Assembly (NCBI RefSeq): GCF_023973145.1 | Contig: NZ_CP099546.1 | Coordinates: 3,162,001-3,226,000, forward strand | Direction of reading: 5' to 3' | DNA length: 64,000 nucleotides | Source of the DNA: Natronosalvus vescus | Lineage (GTDB): Archaea; Halobacteriota; Halobacteria; Halobacteriales; Natrialbaceae | Shown here: piece by piece, positions 26,557-36,054 of the stretch | How the letters are laid out: each line of letters starts with the position of its first letter | Position numbering within the stretch: the stretch's first letter is position 1 | The notes under the pieces: model-generated | What the model was told of the DNA's origin: nothing | Seen by the model: only the letters and a program-made list of their open reading frames with translations | Databases searched by the model: none | Made by a program: the position numbers and the translations under genes

Positions 26557-26771
26557 TGTATCCCCCCGCTTATCGAGCTAGTGCGTCAATCGACGCTGAC
26601 GCCCATGACTGCACGCGTGTAATCACGCGCACTGCTCACATACGACGGCAAATTACTTAGTATGCAATTGTGGAACATATATGGATTCCAGGCAGAGTTT
26701 TCGACTGCGAATCCAGTTGTGTTCCAGCAAACAGGTACGAACGAGACGTGAACTGGACACGACCGAAGATG

Positions 26772-27473
26772 TTACGCTCGAGTGAGCGTCCGTCGAACGA
26801 CTGGTAGCTCCACGAGTTGCCAGCCAATGACGGCTCCAACAGTGCCGACCAGAGCGAGTATGGCCCGTGTTTCGCCGCCAGTAACGACCAGCGCAAGGGC
26901 GGCGATTGCGATTGCGACGAGGAAGACGCGTAGCGGGCGAATCCCGACCACGTACCCGATCACCGCAAGATAGAGGATACCGAATGCGACCGAGGCGACC
27001 ACGTCGACGAGGTAGTGGACGCCAAGGGCGAGCCTGGAGAGGGCCACGATGGCGACGACGAGGGTGGCGATCGTTACTCGAGTTAGGAGTTGGGCGCGCT
27101 CGAGCCACAGCGCGAGCGCCCCCCAGAAGATCGTGGCGGCCATTACGTGTCCGCTCGGGAAGCCGTGTTTGCTGGTCTCGACGGCGTGCAGGTCTGCGGG
27201 TGGCCGTGGAAGGGCAAAGGATCCTTTCACGAGGACGACGAACGCCAGGCCGCCGAAGACTGTGGCGATCAGGAACACCGTTCTCTCGGAGCACAGTGGC
27301 TCCTCTAGACGGTCGGATCTAAGGTTGGAACCGACCTCGAGGAGGTACAGCAGTCCCAGGAGGGGGACGATGACGATGAGATCCCCGAGCAATGCAAGGG
27401 CGGCGAAGGCCTCGACGGCCCACTCCGGGAGGTGTTCACGGAGGGCGACGGTGACACCGAGATCTCGAGTCAT
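26772..27473 (-). CDS. PAP2-superfamily membrane phosphatase
   Basis: The 233-residue protein has six or seven membrane spans and all three PAP2 motifs: KGSFALPRP, PSGH, and SRLALGVHYLVD with the catalytic His and Asp. These enzymes dephosphorylate lipid phosphates such as polyprenyl diphosphate or phosphatidate at the outer leaflet. Its position beside the glycan locus suggests recycling of lipid carrier, which is inference. Two partial copies lie within 4 kb. Confidence 0.88.
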   Translation of the reverse strand: MTRDLGVTVALREHLPEWAVEAFAALALLGDLIVIVPLLGLLYLLEVGSNLRSDRLEEPLCSERTVFLIATVFGGLAFVVLVKGSFALPRPPADLHAVETSKHGFPSGHVMAATIFWGALALWLERAQLLTRVTIATLVVAIVALSRLALGVHYLVDVVASVAFGILYLAVIGYVVGIRPLRVFLVAIAIAALALVVTGGETRAILALVGTVGAVIGWQLVELPVVRRTLTRA

Positions 27474-27539
27474 CTATGAGCCTCATCGGGGACGTGGGGT
27501 GATAGATGGACGCGTTCAGGTGGGAGCCACATTCGCATC

Positions 27540-28526
27540 TCAGGATCGTCGTACCAGCGGTTCGTACCAGTCACGGTTTGCCTCGTACCACTCGATGAAC
27601 GATCGGACGCCCTCTCGGATCGACGTCGACGGATCGTAGCCGAGGAGGCGGTTGGCCTTCGAGACGTCCGCATGGGTGTGTTCGGCGTCGCCGGCTCGAG
27701 CTTCGTCGTACACGATCTCGAGCGACGGGTCGATTTCGTTGCGGATGACCCGTGCCAGGTCGTCGATCGAGATGTTGTCGGTGCTGCCGACGTTGAGGGC
27801 TTCGCCGTCGGCGGCGTCGTCGGTCATAAGCTGGTGGTTCACCCTGACGACGTCGCCGACCTGCGTGAAGTCCCGCGTCTGGGTTCCGTCGCCGTAGATG
27901 ACGGGTGGCTCGCCGTTGATACATCGCGAGACGAAATTCGAGATGGCCATGTTGGGTCGCATGCGCGGCCCGTACACCGTGAAATAGCGCAATGAGACCG
28001 TGGGTAAGCCGTACACGTCGTGGAAGACGCGTGCGTACTCCTCGGCGGCGAGTTTCGACACGCCGTAGGGGCTCGTCGGTTGTTTTCGCTGGTCTTCGAC
28101 GTAGGGGAGGGATTCGGGCACGCCGTACACCGAGGAGGAACTCGCGAGGACGACGCGCTCAAGGTCGGTGTCGCGGGCGGCCTCGAGGACGTTCATCGTG
28201 CCATTGACGTTGATCGAGTTCGGTTTCGAGGGATCCTCAACGCTCGTGCGGACGCCCGCCTGTGCAGCCTGGTGATAGACGATGTCGGCTTCGGTGACGA
28301 GTTGGGTGACGAGGTCGGCGTCGCGGACGTCGCCCTCGACGAACTGGTAGGTTCCGTCGGTGTCGTTCGCGGCTGTACGGGTGGTCTCGATCGTGTGACG
28401 TTTGATCCCGACGTCGTAAAACGGCTCGAGGTTGTCGAGGACGGTTACCTGGTGGCCGTCGGTGACGAAAGACTCGGCGAGATGGCCGCCGATGAATCCT
28501 GCGCCGCCCGTGACGAGAATGTTCAT
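27540..28526 (-). CDS. GalE-like NAD-dependent nucleotide-sugar epimerase
   Basis: The 328-residue extended SDR protein has GGAGFIGGHL (NAD-binding GxxGxxG), SSSSVYG and YGVSK (catalytic Ser, Tyr, Lys), and C-terminal IYGDGTQTRDF and NVGSTDNISI substrate motifs. It likely epimerises a UDP-hexose or UDP-hexuronate for the adjacent glycan genes; the exact sugar cannot be read from sequence. It is transcribed away from the sugar transferase, with a VanZ gene between. Confidence 0.85.
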   Translation of the reverse strand: MNILVTGGAGFIGGHLAESFVTDGHQVTVLDNLEPFYDVGIKRHTIETTRTAANDTDGTYQFVEGDVRDADLVTQLVTEADIVYHQAAQAGVRTSVEDPSKPNSINVNGTMNVLEAARDTDLERVVLASSSSVYGVPESLPYVEDQRKQPTSPYGVSKLAAEEYARVFHDVYGLPTVSLRYFTVYGPRMRPNMAISNFVSRCINGEPPVIYGDGTQTRDFTQVGDVVRVNHQLMTDDAADGEALNVGSTDNISIDDLARVIRNEIDPSLEIVYDEARAGDAEHTHADVSKANRLLGYDPSTSIREGVRSFIEWYEANRDWYEPLVRRS

Positions 28527-28634
28527 TCTGTTATGCTTGAGAACACGACGGGGCTACTTTGACGTTTTGACATTCACCTGGGCTCGAGGGCGATACTAGA
28601 TGTCCTGATATCAGTGAAATGGTCGATTCAGACA

Positions 28635-29063
28635 TCAAGATCCGAGCGATTGCTCGAGCGTCCGCTTCGAAACACTCACGAACTGAACCCGCGGCTCGAT
28701 GAGATACCAGCCAAGACTGATCGCGACGGCGACGGCGTTGATCAGGATGTCGATGCCACTCATGTGTCGGGCAGGAACGAGTCCCTGGCCAAGTTCGATC
28801 AGGGCGCCGTATCCAGTTGCGATGACGAACACGAGGAGCATTTTCCGTGAGCGAGGGAGGTTCCGGTCGGTGATAGCGTAGGCAAGGGAGAGACCGAGTG
28901 TAACGTACGCGAGGACGTGATTCCAGGTTGGAAGCGGCAGGGTATCCGGCGATGGCGTCTCAGGCGGTATAGCGAGTATGGAGAAGTAGAAGATGATAGC
29001 CGCGACGGCGAAGACGCCACCCAGTCGCAGGGAACGCGGAAACAACGGAACGGGAATTGTCAT
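28635..29063 (-). CDS. VanZ-family membrane protein
   Basis: The 142-residue product has four predicted helices with VanZ-like motifs: LPLPTWNHVLAYVTLGLSLAYA, GYGALIELGQGLVPARHMSGIDILINAVAVAISLG. VanZ-like proteins lie widely in archaeal and bacterial surface-glycan clusters, but their activity is unproven. The ATG at 29063 starts just before the first helix; the upstream extension to 29186 is basic and unlike the family. Confidence 0.8.
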   Translation of the reverse strand: MTIPVPLFPRSLRLGGVFAVAAIIFYFSILAIPPETPSPDTLPLPTWNHVLAYVTLGLSLAYAITDRNLPRSRKMLLVFVIATGYGALIELGQGLVPARHMSGIDILINAVAVAISLGWYLIEPRVQFVSVSKRTLEQSLGS

Positions 29064-29419
29064 AGCATGTGATTTGACCAGTACTGGAAAAGAGTAGCGA
29101 AATAATGATGTAGTGTCGACAGTATCATTCAGCGGACTTCGTGTTCGACGTCGCGTTCTCGATTCGTTTCGACCTCGACGAGGCACTCGAGTTCGAGTTC
29201 AAACGTACAACTCAATGAATGGTCTATTGCTTCGAAGTAACATAGATGACTTAGAACCCGTTACAGCCAGTACCTGGATATATTATCAAAATATAAAATA
29301 CTGGTATCCACGAACGTCTCTATATTAGTTTGTAGGCAAAGGATCATATTTTACGTTGATTTCGTAGGCAATATATCTATCAAAGCGCTTATTAATCGAC
29401 CGTGTCATATAGGTGATGG
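29064..29419. other. AT-rich promoter region before the sugar transferase
   Basis: These 356 bp hold no gene. The right half (29220-29419) is much richer in A and T than its surroundings, with several TATA-like runs, for instance aatataaaatact near 29288 and cttattaatcg near 29388. It probably has the promoter of the rightward glycan genes and the divergent VanZ promoter. Confidence 0.45.
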
Positions 29420-30877
29420 ATGCTTACTGGGTGGCGCTATCGCATTGCTGGATTTACAGGAACCGTGGCCATAGTCGTTGGCGCGGTTCTCCTCGCGAAC
29501 CATCCAGCCGCTCAGGCCCTGTTCACCACCCACGTTCCGTTGTTTAATCGGCTCGAGCCAACCGTTCTCGAGGGCGAGTCACGTCGCTGGGCGATTTTGT
29601 TGAGCGTCGTGTTCGTCGGTGGGGCGTTGCTTCCGTTGTACAAACCCCAACCACGACGGTTGCTCGACACCGTGTTTCTGGCACAGAAACGCGTCGTCGT
29701 CGGCGGGCTGGCAATGGCGACGCTCGGATACTTCAAATGGAGTCATCGACTCCCGCGCCAGACACTCGCGATGACCGTGGCGATTCTCGTCGTGGTAATT
29801 CCGCTCTGGTTCGTCTGGATGCGCCGCCGACCGACTGGAGAGCCCGGTCGAACGCTTCTCGTCGGCGACGACCTCGAGCAGATCGAGCAAATTGCGCCGA
29901 CGATCAACGCACCAGTGATCGGCTACCTGTGCCCCACGCGTATCGTGCACCACCAGGGGAAGGCTTCTGCGCGCATCGACGACGTGCTGACTGACGGAGG
30001 CACCGTCAGCGATTCGAGACTTGCCGAAATCGAAGCCACCATCGATCAGTACGGGCGACTTGGCGCGATGACCAGACTCGGCGGGCTCTCGCGCCTCGAG
30101 GACGTCCTGCTCGAGCACGACGTCGACACTGTCGTGCTGGCGTTCGCCCAGCCCGATCGGGCGGAGTTCTTCGGTGCGCTCGATGCGTGTCACGAACACG
30201 GTGTCTCGGCGAAAGTGCACCGAGAGTACGCCGACAGCGTGCTGGTGTCAGAAGGTGACGTGGGTGAGCTCGTGGACGTGGATCTCGAGCCGTGGGATCC
30301 GTTCGATCACGTATTCAAGCGGGTGTTCGACGTGATGTTCGCGACCGTTGGATTGGTCGTGTTCGCACCGCTTTTCGTCCTTATCGCCGCAGCCATCAAG
30401 ATGGACAGTCGCGGGCCGGTGTTCTACAGCCAGGATCGAACCGCTGGCTTCGGGGAGACGTTTTCCGTGTACAAGTTCCGGTCGATGCTTCCCGAGAGCG
30501 AGGACGTCAACCCGGGCGAAGACGACAGTCGCGTGACGCGCGTTGGGTGCTTCCTCCGGAAGACCCACCTGGATGAGTTACCTCAGCTGTGGTCGATCTT
30601 CGTCGGGGACATGAGCGTCGTCGGGCCACGAGCCGCCTGGACTGAGGAAGAACGGTTACTCGAGCAAGACGTCTCGTCGTGGCGCAAACGCTGGTTCGTG
30701 AAACCCGGGTTGACGGGGCTGGCACAGATCAACGACGCCAAGAGTACGGATCCGGATCTGAAGCTTCGATACGACCTCGAGTACATTCGTAAGCAGTCGG
30801 TGTGGTTCGATTTACAGATCGTGATTCGGCAGATCTGGAATGTGGTCGAAGACATCGCTGAAACCGTTCGTGATTGA
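29420..30877 (+). CDS. polyprenyl-phosphate sugar-1-phosphate transferase (WbaP/EpsE type)
   Basis: The 485-residue protein has four N-terminal membrane helices, a Rossmann-like middle domain (RTLLVGDDLEQIEQ) and a C-terminal sugar-transferase domain (VFKRVFDVMFATVGLVVFAPLF, YKFRSMLPES, RKTHLDELPQLWSIFVGDMSVVGPR, KPGLTGLAQI). Such enzymes put the first sugar phosphate on a lipid carrier, starting glycan assembly at the inner face. All catalytic motifs are present, although VGPRP reads VGPRA. It probably starts the pathway of this locus. Confidence 0.9.
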   Translation: MLTGWRYRIAGFTGTVAIVVGAVLLANHPAAQALFTTHVPLFNRLEPTVLEGESRRWAILLSVVFVGGALLPLYKPQPRRLLDTVFLAQKRVVVGGLAMATLGYFKWSHRLPRQTLAMTVAILVVVIPLWFVWMRRRPTGEPGRTLLVGDDLEQIEQIAPTINAPVIGYLCPTRIVHHQGKASARIDDVLTDGGTVSDSRLAEIEATIDQYGRLGAMTRLGGLSRLEDVLLEHDVDTVVLAFAQPDRAEFFGALDACHEHGVSAKVHREYADSVLVSEGDVGELVDVDLEPWDPFDHVFKRVFDVMFATVGLVVFAPLFVLIAAAIKMDSRGPVFYSQDRTAGFGETFSVYKFRSMLPESEDVNPGEDDSRVTRVGCFLRKTHLDELPQLWSIFVGDMSVVGPRAAWTEEERLLEQDVSSWRKRWFVKPGLTGLAQINDAKSTDPDLKLRYDLEYIRKQSVWFDLQIVIRQIWNVVEDIAETVRD

Positions 30878-31073
30878 AGCGCGTTTGCTGATGTTGTGAT
30901 TTTTGTGCCGGTCTGATAGTGCGAGTCAAGCATGAGAAGTGAGATGGATCGCCCTCGAGTGGAAATGACAACCGATTAAACCCGGAAGTGAGAACATCTA
31001 TCTGAATGCGATTTCCCTGTGGCATACTGTAAGTCACTGGGTTCAACGCCAGGGGAGCCCGGTTGGTGTAGCA

Positions 31074-31946
31074 ATGAACCAAAACGAACAGAGTGACGCT
31101 AATTCAGAGCGTGAAATAAGGGCGTCCAGTGATACCTTTTCGGTACTAATCAGTGTCTACAAAAACGATGATCCCAAGCATTTTCAGATTGCTCTCGAGA
31201 GTATTTTTGGTCAAACACTCGTACCTACCGAGGTCGTCATCGTCGCTGATGGGCCACTGACGTCGGAATTGGACGAAGTGATCGAGGAATTCGTTTTTCG
31301 ACATTTAGAAACAATACAGGTAGTTCGCCTCGAGACGAATCAAGGACTCGGTGCAGCACTTCGAACTGGACTCGAGGCATGTTCGTACGATCGGGTAGCA
31401 CGAATGGACGCCGATGATGTCGCCGTTTCAGAGCGTTTCGAAGAGCAAGTAGCGTATCTCAAGTCGAACCCAGACGTCGATGTCGTAGGGAGTCACGTCG
31501 GAGAATTTCGCACCGATCCAGAGAACGTTGACACTGTTCGATCAGTACCGTCCTCTGCGTCAGCGGTTGAATCGATGGCCCGCTTTCGGTGTCCGACGAA
31601 CCATCCCAGCGTGATGTACCGTCGTCAGGCTGTTCTCGAGGCAGGGAATTATCGTCCACTTCGATCGATGCAGGATTACGAGTTATGGATGCGGATGCTG
31701 TCACAGGGATATACGATCGAGAACCTTCCACAAGTTCTGGTGAAATGCCGAGCCGGAGAAGACCTCTATCGCCGTCGGGGCGGGTTGTCGTATGCTCGTC
31801 TCGAATTCTCTTTACAGCGTGAGTTCCACCGGTCAGGGATGATTTCTGGTGTCGAATTTATTCGGAATATTGTATACCGAGTTCCGATTAGACTGATTCC
31901 ATCTCGCCTCCGTGGTGCTATTTACAAGGTTGCGCTACGCGATTAG
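31074..31946 (+). CDS. family 2 glycosyltransferase
   Basis: The 290-residue GT-A enzyme has FSVLISVYKNDDPKHF, NQGLGAALRTGLE and the metal-binding RMDADD motif, then the acceptor-side MQDYELWMRML. There is no membrane segment apart from an amphipathic C-terminus. It adds a sugar to the lipid-linked glycan on the cytoplasmic side. Its stop overlaps the stop of the convergent propeller gene by 4 nt. Confidence 0.88.
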   Translation: MNQNEQSDANSEREIRASSDTFSVLISVYKNDDPKHFQIALESIFGQTLVPTEVVIVADGPLTSELDEVIEEFVFRHLETIQVVRLETNQGLGAALRTGLEACSYDRVARMDADDVAVSERFEEQVAYLKSNPDVDVVGSHVGEFRTDPENVDTVRSVPSSASAVESMARFRCPTNHPSVMYRRQAVLEAGNYRPLRSMQDYELWMRMLSQGYTIENLPQVLVKCRAGEDLYRRRGGLSYARLEFSLQREFHRSGMISGVEFIRNIVYRVPIRLIPSRLRGAIYKVALRD

Positions 31947-33190
31947 TCGTTGACGATGTTCGACACATCGATGATGTAACTTCTTCGAACGCCTTCGTGA
32001 GTAGAATCGATTGATATTGCAGTTCCATCAGGTCTCCAGCGTGGGTGGAGGTCACATCTGTTCACACCCTCGTATTCGAACGGAGAAAGAAACCGACCGA
32101 TTTCGATCTCACGGCCTTTTTTCCTGTCATAGAGCAGGAGGTGACGTTGTCGAGCACGATCAGGATAGGTATCGGTGACGATCCACTGGCCATCGGGTGA
32201 AAGAGATGGATGGCCGTCACCGTACTCCTCAAAGGTACCGAGTAGTGCGACCTTCCCCGTTGTGGTATCGACAACGTGGTATTTGCTCCCATACGTTTCA
32301 GAAGTGCCCCAGACGAGCAATTGCTCATCGTCGAGCCAACAGTAATGGGAGATAGTCGACCAGTCTAACAGCGGTTCATCGATATCATCCGAGGCGTACA
32401 GTCGGGAATTTCGTCCGCGGCTATCGCGCCATCGATGGAGGAACACGAACCGGTCACCTGATGGATTATACAGGACATGGTTCAAGTAGTGGTTCGCCTG
32501 TTCCACGTCGTTATCTATGAGGTCGCCCAAGCAGACCAATAGGTCAGCAGATCCGTCGTCAAGGTATACACGCCAGAGCCCGTCATTGGAAGGATCTGGT
32601 ATTACTGTGGGATCATCAAGACCGTACCCGTAATCTGGTCTGTTTCGATCTAAGCGATGGTAGTTGAGTGATATGAATTCCTCACCAGTGGGGGCGATCG
32701 CCTGCAATGGCCAGTCGTAGCGATCAATTTCCTCACCGTTCACGTCTACGATACGGGTAACGAGGTTACCGTCCTGGACGTCATTGAAGAGGATCCTGTC
32801 GTCCTGTGTTGGGTGCCACTGTACCCGACTGCCCTGCTGATAGTTCCAGGCGTCCGTAGCTGCTATCGATTGGTTACCATCGTCATCATACAAATGGATC
32901 GAGACGGACGCGTCCGCGGATAGGTGTTGATAGACTGCATTGTTCATCGACCTGTTCCAGGGTGTCGTATCGAAATACCCGAAGAACGATTGCGTAGCAA
33001 TTCGAGTTTCGTCAAACCACTCCCCTGGTGTCAACAGAGAAGCTTTAGGGTGCGTCCACGCAGAAAAGTCTCGGTCACCATATATGACGTAGTTCCCACG
33101 TTGGTACAGCGTCTTGGCTCCTTGCTTTGCCCTGGGAAATCGATCTAACAGTCTAGCTATCGATCGCTCGACTGGATTGTACGTCCCCAT
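31943..33190 (-). CDS. beta-propeller-like protein of a surface-glycan locus
   Basis: The 415-residue protein has no signal peptide and begins with a basic helix (RSIARLLDRFPRAKQGAK). It then shows repeated WD40/TolB-like blade features such as VQWHPTQDDRILFNDV, HVLYNPSGDRFVFLHRW, HPSLSPDGQWIVTDTY and HPRWRPDGTAISIDST, giving roughly a six-blade propeller. Similar proteins occur in glycan clusters with unknown function; oligosaccharide lyase-like propellers are one possibility. It runs against the flanking glycosyltransferase genes. Confidence 0.65.
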   Translation of the reverse strand: MGTYNPVERSIARLLDRFPRAKQGAKTLYQRGNYVIYGDRDFSAWTHPKASLLTPGEWFDETRIATQSFFGYFDTTPWNRSMNNAVYQHLSADASVSIHLYDDDGNQSIAATDAWNYQQGSRVQWHPTQDDRILFNDVQDGNLVTRIVDVNGEEIDRYDWPLQAIAPTGEEFISLNYHRLDRNRPDYGYGLDDPTVIPDPSNDGLWRVYLDDGSADLLVCLGDLIDNDVEQANHYLNHVLYNPSGDRFVFLHRWRDSRGRNSRLYASDDIDEPLLDWSTISHYCWLDDEQLLVWGTSETYGSKYHVVDTTTGKVALLGTFEEYGDGHPSLSPDGQWIVTDTYPDRARQRHLLLYDRKKGREIEIGRFLSPFEYEGVNRCDLHPRWRPDGTAISIDSTHEGVRRSYIIDVSNIVND

Positions 33191-33294
33191 CTATCCGGAT
33201 CAGTTATCGAGCCCGTAAATTAGGTATTTCGGGTTTCGGGTCGAGATGGAAATCATTTACTAGCTTCACTCCAACATCAGTATACTCACAACAG

Positions 33295-34392
33295 ATGGGA
33301 ACGGATCTGCTTTACATTGTTTCGACACTCCGTCGCAGCGGCCCTACGAACCAGCTCTATTACATCCTCAAATACCTTGACGAGGAGTTCGACGCTACGG
33401 TGTTGACGCTCTCACCAGAACCCGAGGATACCGAGCTCCCTCGATTTCGGAATCTCGACATCACGTACGATACGCTCGGTCTCTCTCGAGTCGAAGGCGT
33501 GACCATTGGGCCCAAGCGACTCCGCTCGGTGGTTTCCAAACACGATCCAGATGTTATCCATACACAAGGAATTCGAGCAGACACGCTTTCTGCCGCGTTC
33601 CTCTCCAAGTATCCTCGAGTGACGACGATTCGGAATTACCCGTACGACGACTACCCAGCAAAGTTCGGGAAGCTCCAGGGAACGGCAATGGCGTGGGAAC
33701 ACCTTCGCGTCTTCAACCGCTTGGATCAGCCTGTTGCGTGCTCCAAAACGATCGCTGGCATGGTGGAACCACACGGTATTGATGCGGTTCCGATACAGAA
33801 CGGTGTCGATCATCACAAGTTTACGCCGCCAACCGACTCGAGGAAGAAAGAGCTTCGGCGAGAGCTAGAACTTCCAGAAGAGAAACGGATCTTCGTTTCC
33901 GTCGGATCATTAATTCCGAGGAAAGATCCTGAACTGCTCATCCGTGGGTTTGTACAGAGTGACCTCAGTGACTCGTTATTACTTTTCTTAGGAGACGGTC
34001 CACTTCGTGAGTCGTGCGAGGAATTAGCTAGAACAACATCATCGATCAAATTCAAGGGTTGGGTAGAGAACGTCAATGAGTATTTACAGGCAGCAGATTA
34101 TTTCGTCACTGCTTCTCACTCTGAAGGCTTACCCAATGCAGTAATGGAAGCCTTGTCAACGGGGCTACCGGTATGTCTTTCTGATATTGATCCGCATCGA
34201 GAGTTAGTCACGAGTCATACTGAAGGTGTTTTTTTTGAAATAGGTAAGCGGGATAATCTAGAAAAAGCGTTACACACTCTTGTGAACAGCGACTACGAAC
34301 GGAATTCTAATTTGGCGCGCGATACGGCAGTGAATCAACTCAGTGCCGAACATATGTCCCATGAATATCAACAGATCTACAATAGATATTAG
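33295..34392 (+). CDS. family 4 glycosyltransferase
   Basis: The 365-residue GT-B enzyme has an N-terminal LRRSGPTNQLYYILKYL, the C-terminal donor domain FVSVGSLIPRKDPELLIRGF and the EX7E-type motif HSEGLPNAVMEALSTGLPV. It transfers a sugar with retention from a nucleotide donor onto the growing glycan. Codon composition becomes AT-richer toward the 3-prime end, marking the edge of the AT-rich core. Confidence 0.9.
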   Translation: MGTDLLYIVSTLRRSGPTNQLYYILKYLDEEFDATVLTLSPEPEDTELPRFRNLDITYDTLGLSRVEGVTIGPKRLRSVVSKHDPDVIHTQGIRADTLSAAFLSKYPRVTTIRNYPYDDYPAKFGKLQGTAMAWEHLRVFNRLDQPVACSKTIAGMVEPHGIDAVPIQNGVDHHKFTPPTDSRKKELRRELELPEEKRIFVSVGSLIPRKDPELLIRGFVQSDLSDSLLLFLGDGPLRESCEELARTTSSIKFKGWVENVNEYLQAADYFVTASHSEGLPNAVMEALSTGLPVCLSDIDPHRELVTSHTEGVFFEIGKRDNLEKALHTLVNSDYERNSNLARDTAVNQLSAEHMSHEYQQIYNRY

Positions 34393-34502
34393 TCAAGTTC
34401 ATAATCCATCTAGTTTTAACCCGGTAAATTAATTCGTTCTCAAAATTTCGATCATCCTGAATAAATAAGAGATATGAACCCTCGCTTGATATGTGACCCT
34501 AT

Positions 34503-35186
34503 ATGCTGAAGGGATTATTCCTAAGGGCGGTAAGAATATACAACGAAGATGGAGCGATCGAGCTAATATCAAAATCCAAAAAATTTGCCTTTAGATTCAT
34601 CAAAAACGGGTTTAAAGTACATCGGTATCAGACTGATGAACGAGTTGATACACAAAAACGGTTGGAAATAATACAAAAACAGATCGATGAAAATGATTCA
34701 AGTCTATTAGATATTGGATGTGCTGATGGATATCTCACTTCAAAATTTCACGAGAAGGGCTTGTTTTGCATTGGGGTAGATCAGGCCGAACAAATGCTTG
34801 CAATAGCCCGCTCAGGACGCCAGTATAAAGATGGTCTCGGTTTCATTAGGAAGGAAATTACCCCTGATTCATTATCTAAACTACCAGATTTCGACGTAAT
34901 TTTATTATTGACCGTATATCATCATTGGGTGAATTCATACGGTCTTAAAACGGCAGAAGATATGCTAGTCGAGCTTACTGAAAAGGGAAACAAATTATTT
35001 TTCCAACCTCCGGGAAAAGAGATCCACAATAACGTTCAAAAGTCTTCAGACCAGTCAATTGAGGAGTATTATATGAACTATTTGAAAGAAACACTTCCAG
35101 AGAGCACTGATATTAAATTACTTGATACTACGGATTACACTGATGGCGAAAGGCGCGACCCTCTTTATCTAATCATGAGAAATTAG
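34503..35186 (+). CDS. SAM-dependent methyltransferase with glycan-locus N-terminal helix
   Basis: The 227-residue class I methyltransferase has motif I LLDIGCADGYLTSKFHEKG, the acidic end of strand 2 (GVDQAEQM) and the DVILLLTVYHHW motif. It could methylate a sugar or the lipid-linked glycan. Its first 30 residues (IYNEDGAIELISKSKKFAF) match the N-termini of the next gene product, the nitroreductase and the 46301 protein. The DNA is AT-rich compared with most of the window. The next gene starts 2 nt after its stop. Confidence 0.85.
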   Translation: MLKGLFLRAVRIYNEDGAIELISKSKKFAFRFIKNGFKVHRYQTDERVDTQKRLEIIQKQIDENDSSLLDIGCADGYLTSKFHEKGLFCIGVDQAEQMLAIARSGRQYKDGLGFIRKEITPDSLSKLPDFDVILLLTVYHHWVNSYGLKTAEDMLVELTEKGNKLFFQPPGKEIHNNVQKSSDQSIEEYYMNYLKETLPESTDIKLLDTTDYTDGERRDPLYLIMRN

Positions 35187-35188
35187 CC

Positions 35189-35995
35189 ATGGCTAATTTA
35201 AAATATCTCTATAACCGATCGATTGATATTTATCGTAATCAAGGCATTAAAAGGTTAGTTAAGTCCAGTGGAAGGTTTTTGATTGGAAATATTATTGGCT
35301 CAGACAGATATTATCGTGTGAAGTATGACATTAGACAATTTCGTCAGCAGCGTAAACATGGGCCAGTTCCCCATGCATTGGACATAAGATCCGCATCACC
35401 GAAAACGATCAAAAGAATGTCTAGTACAGACCCTTCGTTAAAATGGCAAAAGGCCGGTTTAATTGAAGATGGTGACTGGGATCGGTCAGATTGTTTATTC
35501 AAGAACTACGATCTTTATATCGCATTTCAAAACAGATTTGAAAGTGGATGTTCATGGAGAGATACTGGGTTTTATCAACGTGCATCTAATCAAATCAAAG
35601 AAGGGCGAATTAAATGGGGATGCCAGACAGTCGACGAGTTAGATGCTAGATGTGAAGCGTTAGATGATTTATACACATCTATTAAGAAAAACGGTTATAT
35701 TGATCGAAAAGACATGACCAAAAATAAAGGAGAGCTACCTGCTACTGATAGCTTTGCTGCTATAAGCAGCTCACCCTTACACCAATACGACGAAATAGCA
35801 GTTGATGTAGGTCGATCTGGTGAGCTATTATTTGTTGATGGTCGAAACAGGCTCGCCATATGTAAAATACTGGATATCGACAAAATCCCTGTTCGTATTG
35901 TTCGACGGCATGAGATCTGGCAAAACCACCGTCAAGATATTATTGAAAAGGATGAAAAAGCATATAATCACCCCGACCTGGTTGATCTCATATGA
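35189..35995 (+). CDS. ParB/sulfiredoxin-fold-like protein of glycan locus
   Basis: In this 268-residue protein, the C-terminal LLFVDGRNRLAICKILDI with IPVRIVRRHEIWQ resembles the ParB/Srx nucleotide-binding fold (DGRHRLA-type motif). Such proteins occur in archaeal glycan clusters with unknown role. The N-terminal IYRNQGIKRLVKSSGRF belongs to the short helix shared by several proteins here. It lies 2 nt after the methyltransferase, so the two are translated together. The AT-rich codon use is like its neighbours. Confidence 0.65.
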   Translation: MANLKYLYNRSIDIYRNQGIKRLVKSSGRFLIGNIIGSDRYYRVKYDIRQFRQQRKHGPVPHALDIRSASPKTIKRMSSTDPSLKWQKAGLIEDGDWDRSDCLFKNYDLYIAFQNRFESGCSWRDTGFYQRASNQIKEGRIKWGCQTVDELDARCEALDDLYTSIKKNGYIDRKDMTKNKGELPATDSFAAISSSPLHQYDEIAVDVGRSGELLFVDGRNRLAICKILDIDKIPVRIVRRHEIWQNHRQDIIEKDEKAYNHPDLVDLI

Positions 35996-36054
35996 GCAAA
36001 TGAAGAAGTTTCCATACTATAGACATGACTAGTAAATAAAAAAGATGGTGAACT

